DNA of 64,000 nucleotides, from the NCBI RefSeq assembly GCF_001719165.1, contig NZ_CP017057.1, forward strand, positions 186,001-250,000, written 5' to 3'. Within the stretch, counting starts at the first letter, position 1; each line of letters opens with the position of its first letter. Of the stretch, positions 36,037 through 44,446 are shown in pieces. The position numbers and the translations under genes were made by a program. Origin of the DNA: Erythrobacter litoralis. GTDB taxonomy: Bacteria; Pseudomonadota; Alphaproteobacteria; Sphingomonadales; Sphingomonadaceae. Under the pieces are notes generated by a model. The model had not been told where the DNA came from. It ran no database searches and saw nothing but the letters and a program-made list of their open reading frames with translations.

Positions 36037-36384
36037 ATGATCAAGGCCGCGATCATCCTGCTGCTCGTCATCGTGGTGTGGCGCTGGGCGCTCGGCAGCT
36101 GGCCATGGGACGGCCTGTTCGCCCAGCCGGGCCGAGAGGCCGAACTGGCCCGGGCGCGCCAGCTGCTCGGAGTCGGAAGGAAAGCGGGGCGCGAACAGAT
36201 CGTCGCCGCGCACAGGCGCATGCTGGCCCGCGTGCATCCCGATCGCGGCGGCTCTTCGGAAGCGGTGCACGAAGCGAACGCGGCGCGCGACCTGCTGCTG
36301 GACGAGCTGCCGGGCGGCGGCGGTCCCGGCGGGGCGAAAGGCGCGGATGGCTCGGGCGGCGATGACGCTGGGGGCGCCAATTGA
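36037..36384 (+). CDS. Membrane-anchored J-domain protein (DnaJ/TIM14-like)
   Basis: This 115-residue protein has an N-terminal transmembrane helix (residues ~3-20), a short linker and a J-domain of ~50 residues with the essential H-P-D in R-V-H-P-D-R-G-G. It ends in a Gly-rich tail. The layout matches mitochondrial TIM14/Pam18 and its alphaproteobacterial relatives, which stimulate an Hsp70 at a membrane. It starts four bases after mipZ and is surely cotranscribed. A functional link to division is possible but only inferred from linkage. Confidence 0.85.
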   Translation: MIKAAIILLLVIVVWRWALGSWPWDGLFAQPGREAELARARQLLGVGRKAGREQIVAAHRRMLARVHPDRGGSSEAVHEANAARDLLLDELPGGGGPGGAKGADGSGGDDAGGAN

Positions 36385-36701
36385 GCCGTGCTGGCCCGGC
36401 GTCGACGCAACGGGGTCATCCGCCTGCCGCGCCGCGATTGACGGCAAGAGCCCGGCACGCAGAGGCATGGCAGGCGGCACACGTCCGCATTTGCGTGGGC
36501 GACGCATCGCGGTATTGACACAAATTGCGTCCACCACGCGCCCATTCGCGCTGGACGGGCGCGAGGCGGGGAAACGGCGGCGCGCTCGTCGGTTGGACGA
36601 ACAGGAGCGCGCGCGAGGTTTCCTCGCCGCGCCAGACTGACATGTGCGGCGCCTGCATTGCGCGGGCGGCGCCGGAAAAAAGGGCAGGACAAGAACCCGA
36701 T
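36385..36701. other. 317-bp gap upstream of the phosphohexomutase gene
   Basis: No gene is seen. A perfect TTGACA hexamer lies at 36515-36520, but no good -10 box follows at 16-18 bp. The reading frame of the downstream gene stays open through part of the gap, but the extension has no homology to the enzyme family and is rich in Arg. Confidence 0.5.
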
Positions 36702-38117
36702 ATGAGCCATACATTCGATGCAAGCGTGCTGCGCGAATACGACATTCGCGGAATCATCGGCCAGACACTCGGCCCCGACGATGCAAGGGCGATCGGCCGC
36801 TCTTTTGCGACGCTGCTGCGCGAAGCGGGCGGCGAGACGGTCGCGATCGGCTATGACGGGCGGATGAGTTCACCCATGCTCGAGCATGCGCTGTGCGAAG
36901 GGCTCACCTCGGGGGGATGCAATGTCGTGCGGATCGGCCTTGGGCCGACCCCGATGCTTTATTACGCCGAAGCCTCAAGCGAGGAGATTGATGGCGGCAT
37001 TCAGATAACCGGCAGCCACAATCCCCCCAATTACAATGGCTTCAAGATGGTATTTCAGGGACGTCCGTTCTTCGGCGCCGACATCCAGAAGCTCGGGAAA
37101 ATCGCGGAAGAGGGGGTCTGGTCCAGCGGATCGGGAGAGGTCACCGAACGCGACGTCATGGGCGCGTATGTCGAGCGCCTTCTCGAAGGTCTCTCCGGAG
37201 TCGACGTCGGCGAACTCGCCGACCTCAAGGTCGGCTGGGACGCCGGCAACGGAGCCGCCGGCCCCGCTCTCGAACGGCTCGCCGAGAAGCTGCCCGGAGA
37301 GCATCATCTGCTGTTTACCCAAGTCGATGGACATTTTCCAAACCACCATCCTGATCCGACCGTCGAGGCCAATCTGGCCGATCTCCGCGCGCTCGTCGCC
37401 GAGAAGAAGCTCGATTTCGGAGTGGCTTTCGATGGCGATGGTGACCGGATCGGCGCGATCGACGGCGAGGGCCGGGTGATCTGGGGCGACCAGCTGCTGA
37501 TGATCTACGCCGAGGATGTGCTGAAGAATCACGCGGGCGCGACGATCATCGCCGACGTGAAGGCAAGCCGCGCGCTGTTCGACCATGTCGCAGCGCTCGG
37601 CGGAGAGCCGCTGATGTGGAAGACCGGCCACTCGCTCATAAAGTCCAAAATGAAGGAAACGGGCTCGCCGCTCGCCGGGGAAATGAGCGGGCATGTCTTT
37701 TTCGCCGACGAATATTACGGCTTCGACGACGCGCTCTATGCCGGGGTGCGGCTGATTGCGGCCACCGCCCGGCTCGGCCAGTCGGTGACCGAGCTGCGCG
37801 AGGCCATGCCCGCCATGCTCAACACCCCCGAAATGCGGTTCCAGGTCGATGAAAGCCGCAAGTTCGCCGCCATCGCCGAGGTGTCGGAGCGGTTGAAGAC
37901 CAGCCCCGGCCCCGATGTCGAGGATGTCAATGCGACTGACGGCGTGCGGGTGACGACCAAGGACGGCTGGTGGCTCCTGCGCGCCTCGAACACGCAGGAC
38001 GTGCTCGTCGCGCGGGCCGAAAGCGAAACCAAGGGCGGGCTCGAGCGGCTCATGGCCCAGATCGACGAGCAGCTTTCGCTCTCCGGCCTCGAACGCGGCG
38101 AAAGCGTCGGGCACTAG
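36702..38117 (+). CDS. pgmG: Phosphomannomutase/phosphoglucomutase
   Basis: This 471-residue alpha-D-phosphohexomutase interconverts hexose 1- and 6-phosphates for exopolysaccharide and LPS precursors. The active-site phosphoserine lies in T-G-S-H-N-P (S105), the Mg2+ loop D-G-D-G-D-R around residue 245, and a sugar-binding G-E-M-S-G-H motif around residue 327. R-A-S-N-T-Q in the last domain is the phosphate-binding loop. ATG 36702 (MSHTFD) matches the family start, E-Y-D-I-R-G following at once. The symbol follows usage in sphingomonads and is tentative. Confidence 0.93.
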   Translation: MSHTFDASVLREYDIRGIIGQTLGPDDARAIGRSFATLLREAGGETVAIGYDGRMSSPMLEHALCEGLTSGGCNVVRIGLGPTPMLYYAEASSEEIDGGIQITGSHNPPNYNGFKMVFQGRPFFGADIQKLGKIAEEGVWSSGSGEVTERDVMGAYVERLLEGLSGVDVGELADLKVGWDAGNGAAGPALERLAEKLPGEHHLLFTQVDGHFPNHHPDPTVEANLADLRALVAEKKLDFGVAFDGDGDRIGAIDGEGRVIWGDQLLMIYAEDVLKNHAGATIIADVKASRALFDHVAALGGEPLMWKTGHSLIKSKMKETGSPLAGEMSGHVFFADEYYGFDDALYAGVRLIAATARLGQSVTELREAMPAMLNTPEMRFQVDESRKFAAIAEVSERLKTSPGPDVEDVNATDGVRVTTKDGWWLLRASNTQDVLVARAESETKGGLERLMAQIDEQLSLSGLERGESVGH

Positions 38118-38226
38118 GCGCTTCGGGCCACGCGCAGGCACGGCGCAATCGACCAATTCCTACAATCGCGCGCGCGCCGGGTTTGCTAAAGGAAACCTCA
38201 ACGCGAACGCATTCGAGGATGAAGCC

Positions 38227-38385
38227 ATGCGCAAACTGATCGCTGCGGGCCTGTTCGGCGCGACCCTCGCGCCCGCCGGCCTCGCTGCCGAAACCGCCAC
38301 TGCCGAGCCGCGCGAGCAGGGCGGGAGGGACACCGCCCCGAAACCGGAGGCGGACCGGGCGGACAAGCCCGGCTCGGCCGACTGA
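38227..38385 (+). CDS. Small secreted peptide (52 residues), unknown
   Basis: This short gene begins M-R-K-L-I-A-A-G-L-F-G and has a signal-peptide-like start ending G-L-A-A or A-E-T-A. A ~30-residue hydrophilic tail rich in Glu, Asp, Arg and Pro follows. GAGGA lies seven bases before the ATG. It is followed by a hairpin at 38404. It is too short for family assignment, and the coding call rests on Shine-Dalgarno, signal peptide and hairpin. Confidence 0.5.
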   Translation: MRKLIAAGLFGATLAPAGLAAETATAEPREQGGRDTAPKPEADRADKPGSAD

Positions 38386-38403
38386 CCGGACAGCCACGCA
38401 AAG

Positions 38404-38431
38404 GGAGCCCCGCCTCGCGGCGGAGCTCCCT
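38404..38431 (-). terminator. Hairpin terminator, probably bidirectional
   Basis: GGGAGCCCCGCC and GGCGGAGCTCCC pair with one mismatch around loop TCGC. On the minus strand it is followed by TTTGCG and lies 33 bp after the BON-protein stop. On the plus strand it follows the 52-residue peptide gene. Confidence 0.65.
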
Positions 38432-38464
38432 CAGGTGCGTACCGGCCCGGCTTTCGCGCGGCCT

Positions 38465-39346
38465 TTACTGCTTGCGCGCGCCTCTCGTCGCGGGGTCATC
38501 CGCGGTCTCTCCGGAATCGGCGATCCGCAGATTGTTCTGGACGTGCTTCACGCCCGAGATCTCGTGCACGCAATCCTCCGCCTCGCGTTTCTGGAAGCGG
38601 CTCGAGACGTGACCGTCCAGCGTGATCTCGTTGTTCTTGGCGGTGACCTTGATCTGCCGGGCATCGACCCGCGGTTCATGCGTCAGCCGTTCGCAGGCGT
38701 CTTCCATCAGCCGCTCGTCGGATCGCTTGTAATTCGAGGGGCCCTTGCCGCGGTGGTCGCGCTCGCGGCGGCGTTCGGCATCGTCGTCGCCGAACCAGCT
38801 CAATACCTCGTCGCCGGCCTTGTCGAAGAAGCCGCGATCGCGGTCGCGCCATTCGCGCCGACCGCCGCGCGAGCCGTATCCCCGCCCGCCACGATTGCGG
38901 GCTTCGTAATCGTCGCGGTATTCCAAGCCGTCACGATCGTCATAGCCGCCGCGCGGGCTTCCATGGCCCTGCATCGGCGGGACGGGATCGGGATTGGGCC
39001 TGCCTGAGCGGCCACCGCCGCGGCGATTGTAGCGTTCGGGTCCCCATTCGCGGCCTTCCATCGTCCCCCAGCGGGCGCCCCTGTCGGTGTTCTCCGAGCC
39101 GCGCAGCCGATCGTCGTCGCCGGGATAGTTGCGCGTGTTGTCCCTGTCATGCGGGCTGCGGGCGGCCTCGCCTTCGTAGAAACGGTCCGAGCGGCCATAG
39201 CCGCGCTGGTCGAAGCGGTCGCTGCCTTCGCCATGCTGATCGGCCCGATAGGGTTCGAACTGGTCCTGCTGGCGCGGGCTGTCATCATAGCCCTGTTGAT
39301 CGTCGCGGTAGCGGCTCCTCGTGTGGTCCCTATATCGGTCATCCAT
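38465..39346 (-). CDS. BON-domain protein with long Arg/Asp/Gly-rich low-complexity region
   Basis: This 293-residue protein ends in a BON domain (last ~85 residues): L-M-E-D-A-C-E-R-L-T, V-D-A-R-Q-I-K-V-T, then I-T-L-D-G-H-V-S-S-R and V-K-H-V-Q-N-N-L-R. The first ~200 residues are extremely hydrophilic (R-D-D, R-G-G-G, D-R-D repeats) without a signal peptide. GGAGGA precedes ATG 39346. BON domains bind phospholipid or envelope ligands and are stress-linked (OsmY), but this protein looks cytoplasmic or nucleic-acid-like. The much longer open frame to the right is a composition artefact. Confidence 0.75.
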   Translation of the reverse strand: MDDRYRDHTRSRYRDDQQGYDDSPRQQDQFEPYRADQHGEGSDRFDQRGYGRSDRFYEGEAARSPHDRDNTRNYPGDDDRLRGSENTDRGARWGTMEGREWGPERYNRRGGGRSGRPNPDPVPPMQGHGSPRGGYDDRDGLEYRDDYEARNRGGRGYGSRGGRREWRDRDRGFFDKAGDEVLSWFGDDDAERRRERDHRGKGPSNYKRSDERLMEDACERLTHEPRVDARQIKVTAKNNEITLDGHVSSRFQKREAEDCVHEISGVKHVQNNLRIADSGETADDPATRGARKQ

Positions 39347-39649
39347 GATCGTTTTCCTCCATTTCTGCCCTTGCGCACAGCCCCGGCGGGCGGGCAGCCT
39401 CCCGCGGGGAGGCCTTCGCGGATTCGCGGGCGAAGACATCGTGGAAACGATTCGAACGGGCGCCGGGGTCCACGGCCCGGCGCGCCCTCGACGCGGCTTG
39501 GCGAAATCCAACCTATTGAAATATATGTTGAAATCTCGAATTCGGGACCGGCCGTGCCGGGCCTGCGGCTTCCGCCGGATTCGCGCGCTTGACGATCCTG
39601 CCCGCTCGCCGCGAAAGCGGGCAAGCGCGGTTTGCCGGAGCGTGGCCCG
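39347..39649. other. 303-bp divergent intergenic region with an AT-rich core
   Basis: No gene is seen between the BON gene and the helicase gene, which diverge. A strikingly AT-rich core (39511-39543, including TTGAAATATATGTTGAAAT) stands out against GC-rich flanks and probably holds both promoters, although no clean -35/-10 pair could be fixed. Confidence 0.5.
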
Positions 39650-42145
39650 ATGAGCGCGCAAACTTCCTGCACCGATGTCCCGGCTGAGATCGGGGCCTGG
39701 TTCGAAGGGCGCGGCTGGCGCATCCGGCGCCACCAGTTCGCAATGCTGGACAAGGCGCGGGCGGGGTGCGACGCGCTGCTCGTCGCCGATACCGGCGCGG
39801 GCAAGACGCTGGCGGGGTTCCTGCCGACGCTGTGCGATTTCGCGCCCTCGGCGCTGACCGGGGCGCCGCCGCCGGAGGGCCTGCACACGCTCTATGTCTC
39901 GCCCCTCAAGGCGCTCGCCCATGACGTGAAGCGCAACCTGCTGATGCCGGTGGAGGAGATGGGACTGCCGATCCGGGTCGAGACGCGCTCGGGCGATACC
40001 TCGTCGGATGCCAAGAAACGCCAGCGCGAAAAGCCGCCCCATGTCCTGCTGACGACGCCCGAAAGCCTGTCGCTGCTGCTGTCCTATCCGGAAAGCTTCG
40101 CACTGTTCAAAGGCCTGAAGCGCATCGTCATCGACGAAGTCCATGCCTTCGCCACGGGCAAGCGCGGCGACCTGCTCTCGCTCAGCCTCGCCCGGCTCCA
40201 CGCCATCGCGCCTGGCGCGCGCCGCGCGGCGCTTTCCGCGACGCTGGCCGATCCGCGCTCGTTCCAGGAATGGCTCGCGCCGCAGGGTGCCGACGGCACG
40301 GGCGAAATCCTCGCCGCCGACCTCGTGCTGGGCGAAAAGGGCGCCGAACCCGATGTCGAGATCCTGCTGCCGATAGAGGAGCGCGTGCCGTGGGGCGGCC
40401 ATGCCGGACGCTGGGCGGTTGGCCAGCTCTACGAGGCTATCAAGGCCAACCGCACCACGCTGGTCTTCACCAATACGCGCTTTCTCGCCGAATTCATCTT
40501 CCAGTGCCTGTGGGAGGCGAACGAGGACAAGCTGCCGATCGGCGTCCACCATGGCAGCCTGTCGAAGGAAGCGCGGCGAAAGGTCGAGGACGCGATGGCG
40601 GCGGGCGAACTGCGCGCGCTGGTGTGCACGGCGAGCCTCGATCTCGGCGTCGACTGGGGGGACATCGACCTCGTCGTGCAGATGGGCGCGCCCAAGGGGT
40701 CATCGCGCCTGCTGCAGCGGATCGGGCGGGCGGGGCACCGGCTCGACGCGCGGTCGCGCGCCGTGCTGGTCCCTGGCAACCGCTTCGAATTTCTCGAAGC
40801 GATGGCGGCGAAGGATGCCGTGGACGAAGGCCAGCGCGACGGCGAGGAATTCCGCCCCGGCGGCCTCGACGTCCTCGCCCAGCATGTCATGGCCTGCGCT
40901 TGCGCGGGGCCGTTCCACGAGGACGACCTGCTCGCCGAAATCCGCACGTCGCTGGCTTACGCATGGCTGGGCAAGGAGGAATTCGCGCGCGTCCTCTCCT
41001 TCGTCGAGAGCGGGGGCTATGCCCTTCGCGCCTACGACAAGTTCAAGCGTATCGTGCGGGACAGGAAAGGCGTCTGGCGGCTCGCCCATCCGAACCAGGC
41101 CCAGCGCCACCGGATGAATGCCGGGATCATCGTCGATTCCGAGATGCTCGCCGTGCGGTTCAGGAACGGCCGCAGCCTCGGCAAGGTCGAGGAACGCTTC
41201 GCCGCGCAATTGTCACCGGGGGACACGTTCTTCTTCGCAGGGATGAGCCTCGAGGTCGAAAGCGTGAAGGACATGGACGTGATCGTGCGAGCGGCGAAGA
41301 AATCGGCGACGATCCCCTCCTATGGCGGGCTGCGCCTGCCGCTGACCACGCATCTGGCGGAGCGGGTGCAGGCCATGCTGACCGATCGAGCTGGATGGGC
41401 GCGCTTTCCCGACGATGTACGCGAATGGCTGGAGATGCAGGACTATCGCAGCCGCCTGCCCGCGCCGGGCGAGCTGCTGGTCGAAAGCTTCCCCCACGGC
41501 GGCAAGCATTACAGCGCCTATTACACGTTCGAAGGCTGGAACGCGAACCAGAGCCTCGGCATGCTGATCACGCGGCGGATGGAGGATCGCGGGCTGCTTC
41601 CCGGCGGCTTCGTGGCGAACGATTACTGCCTTGCCGTTTGGGGGTTGAAGCCGGTCAGGGACCCCGCGCCGCTGCTCTCGCCCGATATCCTTACCCACGA
41701 ATTCGTGGACTGGGTGACCGAAAGCCACCTGCTGCGCCGCGCCTTTCGCGAAGTTGCGGTGATCTCCGGTCTCGTCGAGCGGCAGCATCCGGGCCGGAAG
41801 AAGACCGGCAAGCAGGTGACCTTCTCGACCGACCTCATCTACGACGTGCTGCGGAAATACGAGCCGGACCACGTGCTGCTCGAGGCGGCGTGGGCCGACG
41901 CGCGGGCGCGGATGACCGACGTGGGGCGGCTAGCGGACCTGCTCGAACGATCGGAGCGCCAACTGGTGCACGTCGAACTCGACCGCGTCAGCCCGCTCGC
42001 CGTGCCGGTGATGACGATGATCGGGCGCGAGGCCGTGCCGCAGGGGGCGGTGGACGACGAATTGCTGATCGAGGCCGAGGGGCTGGTTGCCGAGGCGATG
42101 CGGATCGCTCCCGGGGAGGGGGCGGAGCGGGAGGAGGAAAACTGA
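39650..42145 (+). CDS. Ligase-associated-type DEXH-box DNA helicase (Lhr-like)
   Basis: This 831-residue superfamily 2 helicase has Walker A A-D-T-G-A-G-K-T-L near residue 47, L-L-T-T-P-E-S (motif Ib), I-D-E-V-H-A (motif II), S-A-T-L (motif III) and a second RecA domain with Q-R-I-G-R-A-G-H (motif VI). The C-terminal ~400 residues are the Lhr-core-type region. Family members usually sit next to pdeM and an ATP-dependent DNA ligase and act in DNA repair. Here neither is adjacent: the next gene is a convergent aspartyl protease. ATG 39650 is six codons inside the longest frame. Confidence 0.9.
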   Translation: MSAQTSCTDVPAEIGAWFEGRGWRIRRHQFAMLDKARAGCDALLVADTGAGKTLAGFLPTLCDFAPSALTGAPPPEGLHTLYVSPLKALAHDVKRNLLMPVEEMGLPIRVETRSGDTSSDAKKRQREKPPHVLLTTPESLSLLLSYPESFALFKGLKRIVIDEVHAFATGKRGDLLSLSLARLHAIAPGARRAALSATLADPRSFQEWLAPQGADGTGEILAADLVLGEKGAEPDVEILLPIEERVPWGGHAGRWAVGQLYEAIKANRTTLVFTNTRFLAEFIFQCLWEANEDKLPIGVHHGSLSKEARRKVEDAMAAGELRALVCTASLDLGVDWGDIDLVVQMGAPKGSSRLLQRIGRAGHRLDARSRAVLVPGNRFEFLEAMAAKDAVDEGQRDGEEFRPGGLDVLAQHVMACACAGPFHEDDLLAEIRTSLAYAWLGKEEFARVLSFVESGGYALRAYDKFKRIVRDRKGVWRLAHPNQAQRHRMNAGIIVDSEMLAVRFRNGRSLGKVEERFAAQLSPGDTFFFAGMSLEVESVKDMDVIVRAAKKSATIPSYGGLRLPLTTHLAERVQAMLTDRAGWARFPDDVREWLEMQDYRSRLPAPGELLVESFPHGGKHYSAYYTFEGWNANQSLGMLITRRMEDRGLLPGGFVANDYCLAVWGLKPVRDPAPLLSPDILTHEFVDWVTESHLLRRAFREVAVISGLVERQHPGRKKTGKQVTFSTDLIYDVLRKYEPDHVLLEAAWADARARMTDVGRLADLLERSERQLVHVELDRVSPLAVPVMTMIGREAVPQGAVDDELLIEAEGLVAEAMRIAPGEGAEREEEN

Positions 42146-42151
42146 CCCGGG

Positions 42152-43144
42152 TCAGTCGCGGCCCGCGCCCTCCTGCTTCGGCTTCGAGAAGTAGAGTACG
42201 CCTTCGTCTGGCTGAAATACGAAAGTCATGCGGCTGAAGAAGCCGTAGCCGAGCAGGCCATCCACACCTTGGTGCACCAGCTTGCTTTCGCTTACCTCGA
42301 CCTCGGCCGTGACGCTGCCCACGGACAGCGCGACGCCCGAAGTAGCCCGCTTCTCTTGGACCGCTCCGGTAGCATCGGCCGCTCTCTGCCGGGCAATTTC
42401 GGCGTCGGCCGAGATGTAATCGTCCCAACGCTCGGGGCTGAGGGCGAGCGAGCCGTTGAAGCCGGTGTCGAACAACAATGTCGCGGGCCTGCCGTTGATC
42501 GTGGCTTCAATCCTTCCGTTGTCGACCGGGACGCTGTCCGGTTCGCCGCTGTTGAACGTCAGGTCTCCGTCGGGCACCAATACCCCGACACTCTCATCGG
42601 GATTGACCATCCATGAAACCCGGCTGAGAATATTGCTGCCGATTATGACGCCAACCTGGCGCCCCAGTTTTTCAGAGATTCCCGAGAGGTCGGTCGCGGG
42701 CAGATCGCCGGTCAAGGTAATCTGCCCCGGGATCGTGAAGCTCGTTTCACAGGCCAGCCTCACGTCGAATACGTTGCTCCCTGTCTGCCCTCGTGAACGC
42801 GTTTCGGTAAGGGTCCCGCCGAGCCGCTCGATCAGCCCAGTGTCGACATAGGTGCTGTCCGCTCCCGTGTCGAAGATGCCTCGTACGGCCTGCCTATTGA
42901 CCAGCACTTCGGCATAGATCAGCCCGTCGGACAGATCGTATCTCAGCGGATTCACGCGCTTGGGGGTATGAAGGACCGTAACTTCGATCGAGCGATTTTG
43001 CTGCTTCGTGGGTTCTTGTTCGGACTTTTCGCTGGGGCAGAGCGCTACCGGATCTATTTCCACGTTTTGCTGCGGCGCGCTTTCCTGAGCCGCCACAGGG
43101 ACGGGAAGCGCAGCGATCCCGCCGAGGAAAAGTATTGTTCGCAT
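42152..43144 (-). CDS. Secreted retropepsin-like aspartyl protease with two DTG motifs
   Basis: This 330-residue periplasmic protein has a signal peptide ending V-A-A before Q-E-S. Two retropepsin-like domains follow, each with the catalytic D-T-G: I-F-D-T-G-A-D near residue 90 and L-F-D-T-G-F-N near residue 225. The flap and hydrophobic I-I-G-S / L-L-G-Y motifs follow each. Two half-sites in one chain could make one active site, as in pepsin, unlike viral dimers. It is tail-to-tail with the helicase gene and probably monocistronic. No target is known. Confidence 0.82.
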   Translation of the reverse strand: MRTILFLGGIAALPVPVAAQESAPQQNVEIDPVALCPSEKSEQEPTKQQNRSIEVTVLHTPKRVNPLRYDLSDGLIYAEVLVNRQAVRGIFDTGADSTYVDTGLIERLGGTLTETRSRGQTGSNVFDVRLACETSFTIPGQITLTGDLPATDLSGISEKLGRQVGVIIGSNILSRVSWMVNPDESVGVLVPDGDLTFNSGEPDSVPVDNGRIEATINGRPATLLFDTGFNGSLALSPERWDDYISADAEIARQRAADATGAVQEKRATSGVALSVGSVTAEVEVSESKLVHQGVDGLLGYGFFSRMTFVFQPDEGVLYFSKPKQEGAGRD

Positions 43145-43210
43145 TGGGAAAAATTATCCCGAACCGATGAACGGTCTGTGAATCCCCCTTTTCCCCAACG
43201 CCCCACGAAA

Positions 43211-43242
43211 AAGGGGCGGCATCCTTTCGGATACCGCCCCTT
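43211..43242 (-). terminator. Rho-independent terminator of the tonB-exbBDD operon
   Basis: AAGGGGCGG and CCGCCCCTT form a perfect 9-bp stem, extended by ATCC/GGAT across one C/A bulge, with loop TTTC. On the minus strand it lies 26 bp after the last exbD and is followed by a run of T's (CCCCTTTTTCG). Confidence 0.8.
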
Positions 43243-43267
43243 CGAAGACTTTCGCTGTGAAGCTTGC

Positions 43268-43726
43268 TTACTGCTGGCCGCCCGCGGCGGGGCCGCCGGT
43301 GCCGAACTGGCGATACTTCTCGTTGCCGACGAAGCCGAACTTGGTCACGCCCGACTGCTTGATGATCCGCAGCACCTGGGCCGAGATCTCGTAGCTCGCC
43401 AGCGCCTCGGGCTCGAACTGCAGTTCAGGCTCGGGGCTCATGCCGGTCGTCTCCGCGAGGGTGGTGACGAGCTGGCCCTGGCTGATCGGGGTGGCGTTCC
43501 ACAGGATCTGGTCCTGAGCGGTCAGCACCAGCTTGTTCTTCACCGGATCGATGTCGAGTTCGCTCGGCGGCGGATCGCCCTGCGGCAGGTCGATGTCGAC
43601 CGAGTGCGTGGCGATCGGGATGGTGATGATGAACATGATCAGCAGAACGAGCAGCACGTCGATCAGCGGGGTCATGTTCATGTCGAGCATCGGTTCGCCG
43701 TCGAGCTGGCCTCCGGTCATACCCAT
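43268..43726 (-). CDS. exbD: ExbD/TolR-family biopolymer transport protein (second copy)
   Basis: This 152-residue inner-membrane protein has a short cytoplasmic start, one transmembrane helix with the conserved Asp (N-M-T-P-L-I-D-V-L-L-V-L-L-I-M-F) and a periplasmic domain. The Asp takes part in proton-motive-force coupling. It is the last gene of the tonB-exbB-exbD-exbD operon. The C-terminus has a short Gly/Ala/Gln tail. It differs clearly from the neighbouring ExbD, so the two are old paralogues. Confidence 0.92.
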   Translation of the reverse strand: MGMTGGQLDGEPMLDMNMTPLIDVLLVLLIMFIITIPIATHSVDIDLPQGDPPPSELDIDPVKNKLVLTAQDQILWNATPISQGQLVTTLAETTGMSPEPELQFEPEALASYEISAQVLRIIKQSGVTKFGFVGNEKYRQFGTGGPAAGGQQ

Positions 43727-43762
43727 GTCAGTTTACTCCTTGGATGCGCGTCGCAGCGGCGA

Positions 43763-44290
43763 TCAGCCGTTGGGATCGACCGGGTTCGAGATGAAGCCCA
43801 CGGTCGGATAGCCCGCCGCCTGCACGTTGTAGATCGTCCCCGCCACGCAGCGCCACGGCGCGTTGACATCGCCGCGGATATGGACCTGCGGGATCGCATC
43901 GGGATCCTGCATGATCGCCTCGGCGCCGCCGGCGCGTTCGACGATCCGGTCCAGCCGGGTGAAGGCCTGGTCGTAGAGCTCTTCCGAGGTGACGGGGGTG
44001 ATGTTGTTGAAATAGATCCGGCACTCACCCGTGCGCGAGGCGCCGTCGAAGCCCGGTTCGCCGGCGCTGCGGCCGGCCGCGTCGGTGGTGCTGACGGTAA
44101 GCAGCAGGTTTTCCACCTTGTTCTTCGATTCGGTCGCCTCGAAGATCGGGATCTCCAGCTTCTCGATCGTCTGGATCGCCACCGGGACCGCGATGAGGAA
44201 GATGATCAGGAGCACCAGCATCACGTCCACCAGCGGCGTGGTGTTGATGTCGGACATCGGGGTTTCCCCGCCTCCCATCGAAATCGCCAT
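43763..44290 (-). CDS. exbD: ExbD/TolR-family biopolymer transport protein (first copy)
   Basis: This 175-residue ExbD paralogue has the single helix [18 protein letters not shown] with the key Asp. The periplasmic domain is longer than in the other copy and has two cysteines (G-E-C-R-I and W-R-C-V-A), which could form a disulfide. It follows exbB and precedes the second exbD in the same operon. Two ExbD proteins per ExbB cluster are common in Sphingomonadales and Xanthomonas-like systems. Confidence 0.92.
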   Translation of the reverse strand: MAISMGGGETPMSDINTTPLVDVMLVLLIIFLIAVPVAIQTIEKLEIPIFEATESKNKVENLLLTVSTTDAAGRSAGEPGFDGASRTGECRIYFNNITPVTSEELYDQAFTRLDRIVERAGGAEAIMQDPDAIPQVHIRGDVNAPWRCVAGTIYNVQAAGYPTVGFISNPVDPNG

Positions 44291-44446
44291 TGTGAATTCC
44301 TACCCTTGAGAATGGTCTTGCGACGAGTCTTTCACGGCTTCCCGGCGCTTTGGTGCCGGTTGTCCTGACCCGTCTGGCCGGCGTTCGCCGGCCGGTTTCC
44401 TGGGCGGGCGGAAAGCGTCGCTCCCCGCCCGCCCCGGATGCGTGCC

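Noticed and set aside
38465..40552. 695-codon minus-strand protein joining the BON gene to a long N-terminal part
   Set aside because: The upstream part is antisense to the helicase. A strong Shine-Dalgarno at 39346 gives a compact BON protein instead.
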